Source: Methylotenera_A sp031429035 (GTDB lineage Bacteria; Pseudomonadota; Gammaproteobacteria; Burkholderiales; Methylophilaceae). From it: a stretch of DNA of 21,658 nt. The notes under the pieces were generated by a model. The model was not told the origin of the DNA, did no database searches, and saw only the letters and a list, made by a program, of their open reading frames with translations. The stretch lies in assembly GCA_031429035.1 (NCBI GenBank), contig JANOYU010000094.1:1-21658 (forward strand), given 5' to 3'. Positions 1 to 6,195 of the stretch are shown here, one piece after another (within the stretch, counting starts at the first letter, position 1; every line of letters begins with the position of its first letter). Made by a program: the position numbers and the translations under genes.

Positions 1-135
1 GCGGTGCATACCAGCTGACATTACATCGTTCATTACATCGTATTTACTAGCAACTGAGTGAAATACCTCGCCTACTTTTTGCTGCTTTTCAGTTTCATCA
101 ACGGTTTTAAAGCCAAAATGTGTTGTCTGTTTCAT
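1..135 (-). CDS. ubiE: UbiE, ubiquinone/menaquinone C-methyltransferase (5' part only)
   Basis: Only the first 45 codons are in the window; the gene runs off the left edge. The N-terminus reads MKQTTHFGFKTV and continues through VGEVFHSVASKYDVMNDVMS, the start of the UbiE/COQ5 family. That family is a cytosolic SAM-dependent enzyme that C-methylates the quinol ring in ubiquinone and menaquinone synthesis. Its start codon overlaps the stop of the upstream DUF971 gene by one base (TAATG), so the two are translationally coupled. The ubiE-DUF971 pairing is common in betaproteobacteria. The catalytic SAM-binding motifs lie outside the window and cannot be checked here. Confidence 0.9.
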   Translation of the reverse strand, partial: MKQTTHFGFKTVDETEKQQKVGEVFHSVASKYDVMNDVMSAGMHR

Positions 136-515
136 TAAGCATTATCCTCACGTTTGTGGCCAGCCATTTCAAGCTTGGAAATATAATCTTGCCACATCGC
201 CTGGTAATTTTGGCCCAAATAATATAAATAATCCCACGAATATAGGCCTGTATCATGACCATCTGAGAACACTAACTTGACCGCATAATTGCCAATGGGT
301 TCGATGGCGGTAATATTCACTAATTCTTTACCAACTTGTAGCGTTTCTTGACCTGCGCCGTGGCCACGCACTTCGGCACTGGGCGAATGTACGCGCAAAA
401 ATTCGCAACTGAGCATGCATTCGGTATTGTTATCAAATTTTATTTCTAACAATTTAGATGCTTGATGCAAGCGAATATCAATAGGGGTTGGGGTGGTTTG
501 GTTTAGGCCGCTCAT
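135..515 (-). CDS. DUF971 family protein (gamma-butyrobetaine hydroxylase-like N-terminal domain)
   Basis: A small acidic protein of about 126 residues. Its core (DIRLHQASKLLEIKFD, then CEFLRVHSPSAEV, then YAVKLVFSDGHDTGLYSWDYL) matches the DUF971 fold, which also forms the N-terminal domain of gamma-butyrobetaine hydroxylase. Stand-alone versions have no established enzyme activity; roles in iron or Fe-S metabolism have been suggested for the family. The start is GTG at 518 or ATG at 515; I chose the ATG, and neither has a good Shine-Dalgarno. The stop overlaps the ubiE start by one base, so the two genes form an operon. Function beyond the domain name is not claimed. Confidence 0.85.
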   Translation of the reverse strand: MSGLNQTTPTPIDIRLHQASKLLEIKFDNNTECMLSCEFLRVHSPSAEVRGHGAGQETLQVGKELVNITAIEPIGNYAVKLVFSDGHDTGLYSWDYLYYLGQNYQAMWQDYISKLEMAGHKREDNA

Positions 516-554
516 CACTTTGCTTTAAATTAACTAAATTAAGATGATAGCAGA

Positions 555-580
555 AGCTGGCTGCTGGCCAGTAGCTGGCT
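555..580. repeat. Imperfect palindrome with AGCTGGCT direct repeats
   Basis: The core GCTGCTGGCCAGTAGC (560-575) is a 16-bp palindrome with one mismatched pair. AGCTGGCT occurs at 555-562 and again at 573-580, extending the fold with two G-T pairs. It sits in the 297-bp spacer between the divergent DUF971 and dynamin-like genes, near the DUF971 start. It could be an operator or a leader hairpin. Apart from this and a weak promoter guess at 698-725, I see nothing else in this spacer. Confidence 0.4.
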
Positions 581-697
581 AGCGAATAGATTAGCGCTTT
601 TTACCACATTTTTTGTGGGCATTTTACCGTTTGTTGCTAAAAATTAACCTTTTATCAGAAACTGCATTAAAACATATGCAAGATGCTGCTGATTTAT

Positions 698-725
698 TTG
701 AATATTTTTACCAGCGTGCTACAGT
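698..725 (+). promoter_or_regulatory. Possible sigma70 promoter for the dynamin-like gene
   Basis: TTGAAT at 698-703 and TACAGT at 720-725 are separated by 16 bases, giving a weak sigma70-like promoter about 90 bases before the start codon. This rests on pattern only; an overlapping TACAAT at 725-730 is an alternative -10. Confidence 0.3.
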
Positions 726-812
726 ACAATAGTAAAAAATTAAGTCGTTAGATGACAAAAAAGTAAATTGCTAAATAACAACTTAGCAGCATGACTTTAA
801 GGGATAAAAAGC

Positions 813-2771
813 ATGGCAGAAAATAAATTAGCGCACCAGTTTGCAGCCTACTCAGAATGGCGCAAGGCGCTTGTGGATAGTATTTGCGATTATCGCAGCT
901 GGTTAAACGAGCAAGAGCTAAACGATGCGCAAATTGATCAGCGCATTACAAATTTGCTTGAGCGTTTACGCGAAGATAAATTAAATGTGGCGTTTGTGGC
1001 AGAATTCTCACGTGGTAAATCTGAGCTAATTAACGCCATTTTCTTTGCTGATTACGGCCAACGCTTGCTGCCATCATCTGCTGGCCGCACCACCATGTGC
1101 CCAACCGAATTACTGTACGACGCATCAAAACCCACATCAATTATGATGTTGCCAATTGAAACGCGCTCATCAGATGCCACCACCACCGAATATAAACGTT
1201 ATCCAGATGAGTGGAACACAATTACATTTGATGTAGATAACAACGACAGCATGGTGGCTGCATTTAAAGAAGTTAGCCGTACTAAGCGCGTGACGGCCGA
1301 AGAAGCTGAGAAATTTGGCTTGTTTGACCCAAATAGCAGCGATGATGCGATGAGCTTAAACAAAGATGGCACCATTGATATCCCCAGCTGGCGCTATGCA
1401 ATGATCAATTTCCCACATCCTTTATTGGAGCAGGGCTTGGTTATTTTAGATACGCCAGGCTTAAACGCGATTGGTACCGAGCCAGAATTAACGCTGAACA
1501 TGCTGCCAAACGCACATGCGGTATTGTTTATTTTAGCGGCTGATACCGGCGTGACTAAATCTGAAATTGACGTGTGGCGCCAATACATTAGCGGCACGCG
1601 CTGGAAGCAAAAAGGCCGTTTGGCTGTGTTAAACAAAATTGATGGCTTGTGGGATGAGCTAAAAAATGAAAAAGAGATAGAAAAAGAAATTGCCAAGCAA
1701 GTTAAAACCAGTGCCGAGTTGCTGGGCTTGGAGCACAATCAAATTTTCCCAACCTCTGCGCAAAAAGGCTTGTTGGCTAAAATTAATGGTGACGACGCAT
1801 TGCTGGCACAAAGCCGCTTGCCTGAGCTAGAAAAAGCATTGTCTGATGAGCTTATTCCATCTAAAAAAGAAATTGTGCGCGACAACACTAAAAACGAGAT
1901 TGAAGATTTAATCGGCAACTCGAACATGATTTTAGATTCTCGCGTTGCAGGCGTAGTAGAGCAGCTAGAAGAGTTGCGTGGCCTGCGCGGCAAGAACGAA
2001 GATGTGGTTGAACACATGATGAACAAAGTGAAAGTGGACAAAGAAAACTTTGAAAAAGGTTTACAACGCTTTCAGGCGCTACGTAGCGTGTTCTCGCAAC
2101 AAACCAACAAGTTATTTACCTTGTTGGGTATGGAGGCACTGAAAGTGCAAGTGCACACCACGCGTGAAACCATGGTAAAAGCCAGCTTTACCAAAACCAT
2201 ACGCGAGGCGATGGACAACTTTTTCCTCGATTTAAAAGGTCGTTTGGTGCAATCTGACGCGCAAATTGACGAGATTAAAAAGATGATGGACGTGATGTAC
2301 GATAAGTTTAGTAAAGAACACGGCTTGCGTAAATCAGAGCCGCCAGCGTTTTCTACTTTGCGTTACCAAAAAGAGTTGGCAAAGTTAGAGCGCGCCTACA
2401 AAGAGCAATTTAACACCGCGTTTAACATGATTGCTAATGAGAAAATGACGCTAACAACCAAGTTCTTTGAGACTTTAGCCAGTCGCGTGATTCACGTGTA
2501 TGAAGTGGCGAATCGCGATGTGGAAAATTGGCTGAAGGCTGTGATTGCACCAATGGAATCGCAAGTACGCGAGCACCAATTGCAATTGCGCCGCCGTTTA
2601 GAAAGTATTAAACGTATTTACAAAGCCACCGATACGCTGGAAGACCGTATTTTAGAGTTGGAAAATATCGAGAAAAGTATACGTGCACAAATGGCCGATC
2701 TGCAAATTTTGCGTCAGCACATGAGCAACGCTTTGGCTTATGAAAGTGAAGCAGAAGTAAAAGCTGCTTAA
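813..2771 (+). CDS. Bacterial dynamin-like GTPase
   Basis: A 652-residue protein with a full N-terminal dynamin-type GTPase domain. It has a P-loop-like AEFSRGKS (63-70, with Ala in place of the usual first Gly), a G2 threonine region GRTTMCPTE (91-99), DTPG (213-216), NKID (274-277) and a G5-like TSA (314-316). The rest (about 360-650) is almost entirely predicted helix and coiled coil, including a heptad-rich C-terminal segment after about 590. No transmembrane segment or clear hydrophobic paddle is visible, so the protein is probably cytosolic or peripheral. The family remodels or tethers membranes; E. coli CrfC/YjdA is a distant comparison. The start has a purine-rich AAGGGA about nine bases upstream. 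Many bacterial dynamins come as adjacent pairs, but this one is alone, between DUF971-ubiE and convergent rpoH. The specific role is unknown. Confidence 0.85.
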   Translation: MAENKLAHQFAAYSEWRKALVDSICDYRSWLNEQELNDAQIDQRITNLLERLREDKLNVAFVAEFSRGKSELINAIFFADYGQRLLPSSAGRTTMCPTELLYDASKPTSIMMLPIETRSSDATTTEYKRYPDEWNTITFDVDNNDSMVAAFKEVSRTKRVTAEEAEKFGLFDPNSSDDAMSLNKDGTIDIPSWRYAMINFPHPLLEQGLVILDTPGLNAIGTEPELTLNMLPNAHAVLFILAADTGVTKSEIDVWRQYISGTRWKQKGRLAVLNKIDGLWDELKNEKEIEKEIAKQVKTSAELLGLEHNQIFPTSAQKGLLAKINGDDALLAQSRLPELEKALSDELIPSKKEIVRDNTKNEIEDLIGNSNMILDSRVAGVVEQLEELRGLRGKNEDVVEHMMNKVKVDKENFEKGLQRFQALRSVFSQQTNKLFTLLGMEALKVQVHTTRETMVKASFTKTIREAMDNFFLDLKGRLVQSDAQIDEIKKMMDVMYDKFSKEHGLRKSEPPAFSTLRYQKELAKLERAYKEQFNTAFNMIANEKMTLTTKFFETLASRVIHVYEVANRDVENWLKAVIAPMESQVREHQLQLRRRLESIKRIYKATDTLEDRILELENIEKSIRAQMADLQILRQHMSNALAYESEAEVKAA

Positions 2772-2785
2772 GTTATTATCGCTGT

Positions 2786-2814
2786 AAAAAAGCCGACATC
2801 CAGTCGGCTTTTTT
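2786..2814 (+). terminator. Bidirectional rho-independent terminator
   Basis: AGCCGAC and GTCGGCT form a perfect stem around a five-base loop, flanked by a six-A run before and a six-T run after. It follows the dynamin-like gene by 14 bases. Because of the A and T tracts on both sides it can also end convergent rpoH transcription. Confidence 0.9.
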
Positions 2815-2854
2815 ATTGTTTAAACATATTAAATACTGACACGAGCCTGTTGCT

Positions 2855-2895
2855 GATGCTCTGCAAGCCAATATCTATGCGGCTGCTGGCGATGC
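2855..2895 (+). repeat. 41-bp dispersed hairpin repeat, copy 1 (intergenic)
   Basis: This copy begins GATGCTCTGC and continues with CAATATCTATGCGGCT. It shares about 30 well-conserved bases with the copies at 7133-7173, 16602-16642 and 21620-21658. Here the inner stem is AGCC/GGCT around AATATCTATGC, while the outer right arm is degenerate. It lies 11 bases beyond the rpoH stop, inside the likely rpoH 3' UTR. Read in the frame used in ftsY and mutS it is open (DALQANIYAA). Confidence 0.75.
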
Positions 2896-2906
2896 TGATT
2901 TAATGT

Positions 2907-3761
2907 TTATGCGGTTTGTAACAATATGCCTTTAATTTTTTGCATGGCTTTTTGCTCAATTTGGCGAATACGCTCAGCCGAAACGCTAAACTCAGCTGCT
3001 AAATCATGCAGCGTTAAGGTTGCACTTTCAGTCAACCAACGTGCTTCAAGCACGCGGCGGCTACGCTCATCTAAGCTTTCTAACGCTTTGCTTAAACCAA
3101 CAGATTTTGCAGTTTCGCTTTGTTTTATTTCTAAATGTTCAGAAGGCTCTGGGCTTTCGTCTTCTAAATATGCAATCGGGCTAAAACTTTCGTCACCGTC
3201 ATCATCAATTTGCGCATCTAGCGAAATTTCATGGCCATTTAAACGGTATTCCATCTCTAGCACTTCTTCAGGTTTTACATTTAGCGTTTTGGCGATGTGG
3301 TTTACTTCATCTGGTTGTAATGATCCCAAGCCTTTTTTCATACTGCGTAAATTAAAGAATAATTTACGTTGTGCTTTGGTGGTGGCGGTTTTAACCAAGC
3401 GCCAATTACGCACAATAAATTCGTTCATTTCCGCTTTAATCCAATGCATGGCAAATGACACCAAACGCACGCCGCGGTCTGGGTCAAAGCGCTTTACCGC
3501 TTTCATTAAGCCAATGTTACCTTCTTGAATTAAATCTGCTTGCGCCAAGCCATAGCCCATATAGCCACGCGCAATGCTTACAACCAAGCGCAAGTGCGAC
3601 ACAATTAACATTTGTGCGGCTTCCAGGTCATTGTTGTTTTTAAGGCGGGTGGCGTAATCATGCTCTTCTTCTGCTGTTAACAGCGGAAAAGCCTTAATAG
3701 CACGCATATATTGATCAAAACTATCAAGTGACGAAATTGACGGTATAGTTAAAGCGTTGAT
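2907..3761 (-). CDS. rpoH: RpoH, heat-shock sigma factor sigma-32 (ATC start proposed)
   Basis: RpoH directs RNA polymerase to heat-shock promoters. Visible are region 2 (QADLIQEGNIGLMKAVKRF, about 74-92), the diagnostic RpoH box QRKLFFNLR (131-139), and a C-terminal region 4 helix-turn-helix (VSAERIRQIEQKAMQKIK). The first in-frame ATG is at 3707. It has no Shine-Dalgarno and would cut into the first conserved helix. The same frame is open upstream and encodes NALTIPSISSLDSFDQY, which matches the usual RpoH N-terminus. A strong AAAGGAG (3769-3775) sits seven bases before an ATC codon at 3759-3761, where an ATG would be expected. Starting there gives 284 residues, the same length as E. coli RpoH. 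I see no ATG, GTG or TTG in frame. ATC is therefore either a rare start codon or an altered base. A CIRCE operator lies upstream. Confidence 0.9.
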   Translation of the reverse strand: MNALTIPSISSLDSFDQYMRAIKAFPLLTAEEEHDYATRLKNNNDLEAAQMLIVSHLRLVVSIARGYMGYGLAQADLIQEGNIGLMKAVKRFDPDRGVRLVSFAMHWIKAEMNEFIVRNWRLVKTATTKAQRKLFFNLRSMKKGLGSLQPDEVNHIAKTLNVKPEEVLEMEYRLNGHEISLDAQIDDDGDESFSPIAYLEDESPEPSEHLEIKQSETAKSVGLSKALESLDERSRRVLEARWLTESATLTLHDLAAEFSVSAERIRQIEQKAMQKIKGILLQTA

Positions 3762-3768
3762 GGCAAAA

Positions 3769-3775
3769 CTCCTTT
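3769..3775 (-). promoter_or_regulatory. Shine-Dalgarno that decides the rpoH start
   Basis: AAAGGAG on the minus strand, seven bases before the ATC codon at 3759-3761 and about 60 bases before the first ATG. Its position argues for initiation at the ATC. Confidence 0.7.
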
Positions 3776-3812
3776 AAAAAGTAAATAACCAAACTTAATG
3801 ACAAATGCTATT

Positions 3813-3839
3813 TTAGCACTCTGATTATGAGAGTGCTAG
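3813..3839 (-). promoter_or_regulatory. CIRCE operator (HrcA binding site) upstream of rpoH
   Basis: The plus strand reads TTAGCACTC, nine bases, then GAGTGCTAG. The CIRCE consensus is TTAGCACTC-N9-GAGTGCTAA, so 17 of 18 arm bases match. It ends 51 bases before the proposed rpoH start. The minus-strand spacer contains CATAAT, a possible -10, and TTGAAA lies about 20 bases before it, so HrcA binding would cover the promoter. HrcA represses heat-shock genes at CIRCE sites; control of rpoH itself by HrcA would link the two heat-shock circuits. The hrcA gene is not in the window. Confidence 0.85.
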
Positions 3840-3978
3840 TTGCTAAAAGTTTCAAAAAGGTAAAAGTTTGTAACAGAAGCGACTAAACAATTGAGAAAAG
3901 TAGAGAAGTTATTGCCGATTAAGCCTGCTTTAGCAATACTAAATTATTTGAAGCGCTAGAAGGGTGGCTGTATATAAC

Positions 3979-4000
3979 AAAAAAAGACGCAATAGCGTCC
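3979..4000 (-). terminator. Rho-independent terminator of the 4018-4440 gene
   Basis: On the minus strand GACGC-TATT-GCGTC is followed directly by a run of T (A run at 3979-3985 on the plus strand). It begins 18 bases after the stop of the small secreted-protein gene. Confidence 0.8.
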
Positions 4001-4017
4001 TTGTTTAGAAACTAAAT

Positions 4018-4440
4018 TTACACGCGTCTGCGATTTGCGGCAAATCCAAACAGACCAATCGCAGTTGCCAATAAAGGTATTGCTGAGGGTGTTTCAACTA
4101 GATTTGACGAATGTATAATTGCAGTAACTATAGTACTGCCAGCTTTACCAGAGGGTTGCCGGGCTGCATCTGGATTTTGTGTAAATTGATTTTGTGTAAA
4201 TTTATTGCCAAACTTGTTTTCGTTTGGTAAATTATTTACACTCATAAAGTTACTTTTGCTTACCAAGTCTGTGTTAAAACGTGCTAGGTTTTTGTAATCA
4301 GAATAAATGATTGTACTGCCTGCATAAGCTGAATCAACATAGCTCAGTTTATAAGAGTTGCCAGTTGCGCCAAATTGTAATGGGGTTGCATGCGCTAACG
4401 CTGGTACAGCGATTAAACATGCAAACATTAACTTAATCAT
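4018..4440 (-). CDS. Small secreted protein with divergent PEP-CTERM-like tail
   Basis: A 140-residue protein of unknown function. It has a signal peptide (MIKLMFACLIAVPALAHA, cleavage near residue 18) and a polar, Asn/Ser-rich middle. The C-terminus has the PEP-CTERM layout: a short ETPSAIPL motif, a hydrophobic stretch (LLATAIGLFGFAA) and a basic end NRRRV. The canonical Pro-Glu-Pro or VPLP motif is altered, so recognition by an exosortase is inferred. Residues around 80-89 read KFTQNQFTQN, an internal five-residue tandem repeat encoded by a 15-bp duplication. A modest AGGG lies about ten bases before the ATG, and the gene has its own terminator, so it is likely monocistronic. No catalytic motif is visible. 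Confidence 0.75.
   Translation of the reverse strand: MIKLMFACLIAVPALAHATPLQFGATGNSYKLSYVDSAYAGSTIIYSDYKNLARFNTDLVSKSNFMSVNNLPNENKFGNKFTQNQFTQNPDAARQPSGKAGSTIVTAIIHSSNLVETPSAIPLLATAIGLFGFAANRRRV
4173..4202 (-). repeat. Perfect 15-bp tandem duplication in the small secreted-protein gene
   Basis: GATTTTGTGTAAATT occurs twice with no gap (4173-4187 and 4188-4202). As a multiple of three it keeps the frame and encodes the FTQN repeat. It looks like a recent slippage or duplication. Confidence 0.85.
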
Positions 4441-4561
4441 TTTATTTCTGCCCTAACCTAGATTTTACTTATTTTTGTAGCTGACGCTACTGTATCTAAG
4501 CACTTAGGTTGTCACAATAGCCCATTTGGGTCATTGGCTGTTTAGGTAAAAATAAAATTAA

Positions 4562-5467
4562 TTAACGTATTGATTTTAATAAAGATTTTGAAGATGAGAG
4601 GTAAGCAGAAGCGAGCCCTAGCAGCATAGAAATCAAGCAGATATTAACGCAGGTACTAAAGCTAAGCTGTTTCAGCAAAAAATTACTTTGATATTCTGCA
4701 GCAATTGGTGCAATTGAGCGGTTAAATAAGTGAATGGCTACAAAGGTGATAGTAAGCGCAGCAAGCCCGCCGAATAAGCCATATAAGGCACCTGCATATA
4801 GAAATGGCCTGCGAATAAAGCCTTTTGTCGCACCAATTAATCGGCTTAATTCAATTTCGGCCTGTTGTGTCACAATTTGCATGCGTATCGTATTGCCGAT
4901 AACAGCTACCAACGAAAATGCTAGTAAGCCAGCCACAATCAGCATGGCTTTTTTGCCAAATTGCAGTAAATAATTCAAGCGCTTCATCCACGCACCATCC
5001 ACCAAAACTTCCTCTACACCATCTAGTTTGCTTAGCGTTACTTTTAGCGCCTCAATTGCATCGTTATCTAATTGTTTCGGCTCAATAAAAAACGCATCTG
5101 GCAACGGATTATCCTCAAGCGAATTCAGTACTGCATTGTCAGCATTGGCGGCTTGCAATTTACTTAGTGCATCTTGCTTACTAACAAACTTAAAGTTTTT
5201 AATCGCATCATTTTTTTCTAGCGCTGCTTTGATGCTAGATACCGCATCTTCGCTATGATCTGCAGCCAAAAACACACTCATTTGCGACTCGCTTTTTACA
5301 CTATTGGCCATGCTGCTAACGCTGTCTAACACCGCATATAACATACTTGGCAGCGCAAGCGTAACGCCAATCGCTAGGCAGATTAATAATGTGTTTAACT
5401 TATTTGTTTTAAAGCGGCGCAGCACCAATTTAAGCGCTTGCAGGTGTTGCGTCAGCCAGGCATTCAT
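4562..5467 (-). CDS. ftsX: FtsX, cell-division ABC-transporter permease-like protein
   Basis: A 301-residue inner-membrane protein. With FtsE it forms a complex that activates septal peptidoglycan hydrolases through periplasmic partners and helps build the divisome. A cytoplasmic N-terminal tail precedes the first membrane segment (about 27-48, LLICLAIGVTLALPSMLYAV). A periplasmic loop domain of about 120 residues follows. Three more membrane segments lie near 175-195, 222-247 and 273-292. Between them the conserved cytoplasmic loop QQAEIELSRLIGATKGFIRRPF contacts FtsE. Length and layout are normal for FtsX. The start overlaps the ftsE stop (ATGA), giving tight coupling. The gene is intact even though ftsE as given is frameshifted. 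Confidence 0.93.
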   Translation of the reverse strand: MNAWLTQHLQALKLVLRRFKTNKLNTLLICLAIGVTLALPSMLYAVLDSVSSMANSVKSESQMSVFLAADHSEDAVSSIKAALEKNDAIKNFKFVSKQDALSKLQAANADNAVLNSLEDNPLPDAFFIEPKQLDNDAIEALKVTLSKLDGVEEVLVDGAWMKRLNYLLQFGKKAMLIVAGLLAFSLVAVIGNTIRMQIVTQQAEIELSRLIGATKGFIRRPFLYAGALYGLFGGLAALTITFVAIHLFNRSIAPIAAEYQSNFLLKQLSFSTCVNICLISMLLGLASAYLSSSKSLLKSIR

Positions 5468-6182
5468 ACGCTAGCCTCAATTTTTGCTAGTGCCACATCA
5501 ACCAATTTACCCTGATTTAAATGCAGTATTTTATTGCGATGGTTTACCTGGGTTTCTATATTTGACTGGTTTTCTATGTTTGACATGCTCAGCGCATCGT
5601 GCGTAGCAATTATCACCGTCACACCCACCTGCTGAAAAGCGCTAAACAGCGTCATAATATCTTCTGCATAATTGCGGTCTAAATTGCCCGTTGGCTCATC
5701 GGCAATCAATATGCTGGGCCTTGAAACCACTGCCCGTGCGATGGCGAGGCGTTGTTGCTCGCCACCCGATAGCGTAATGGGCATGGCTTTTTCTTTGCCA
5801 AGAAGCCCAACTTTATCAAGTGCCGCGCGTATGCGCTTGCCTGCTTCAAGCCCAGTAATGCCGTTAATAGCCAATGGCAACGCCACATTGTGGTAGCAAT
5901 TACGGTCGTACAATAATTTATGGTCTTGAAACACCAAGCCAAATTTGCGCCGCACATAAGGCAGCGTCGCTTCTTTTAGCTTGCTCACATTTTGGTTGTT
6001 AATCAGCACGGTGCCAGTTGTTGGCCGCTCAATTGCCGCCATCAGCTTAAGCAGCGTACTTTTGCCCGCACCAGAGTGGCAGTGACGTACACCATCTCGC
6101 CTTGCTCAATGGCAAAACTCACACTAGTAATTGCCTCGTGGCTGCCAGGGTAACGTTTGGTGACGTTGTCGAAAGTAATCAT
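5464..6182 (-). pseudogene. ftsE: FtsE, cell-division ATPase, with a one-base deletion before Walker A
   Basis: FtsE is the ABC ATPase partner of FtsX. The ATG at 6182 opens a normal FtsE start: MITFDNVTKRYPGSHEAITS, then the EQGEMVYVT region. At about 6078-6081 a G appears to be missing: adding one G turns the next codons into GHSGAGKSTLLKL, the expected Walker A, in frame with the rest. Without it the frame ends at a TGA about 13 codons later. The remainder (from 6042, 192 residues) is intact: Q-loop VFQDHK, signature LSGGEQQR, Walker B ILIADEPTG and switch HD. Total length would be about 239, slightly longer than E. coli FtsE (222). Part of the excess is a duplicated SNIE(N/T)Q segment. 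The stop overlaps ftsX and the start is 13 bases after ftsY. A sequencing error is as likely as a true mutation, because downstream coding shows no decay. Confidence 0.88.
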
Positions 6183-6195
6183 AAATTATTATAAC

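Noticed and set aside
1394..2041. Two open frames of 100-114 codons antisense to the dynamin-like gene
   Set aside because: They lie wholly within a gene with clear GTPase motifs, and have no Shine-Dalgarno or recognisable domain.
2896..2920. A possible fifth repeat copy (TTTATGCGGTTTG) beside copy 1
   Set aside because: The bases are explained by the conserved rpoH C-terminus (LLQTA-stop), and GATGCTCTG is missing.
2926..3528. 200-codon open frame on the plus strand opposite rpoH
   Set aside because: It is the antisense shadow of rpoH; composition is Ser/Leu/Cys-rich and no family motif is present.
3707..3707. ATG at 3707 as the rpoH start
   Set aside because: It lacks a Shine-Dalgarno and removes conserved N-terminal residues; the ATC with AAAGGAG fits better, although an automated call would choose this ATG.
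4480..4555. Hairpins GTAGC-TGAC-GCTAC and AGCCCATTTGGGT as ftsX terminator or operator
   Set aside because: Stems are short and imperfect with no T run, so I could not support a feature.
5464..6042. A 192-residue ATPase as a complete gene starting at MAAIERP
   Set aside because: It would lack Walker A. The missing part is present upstream in another frame, so this is a frameshifted ftsE.
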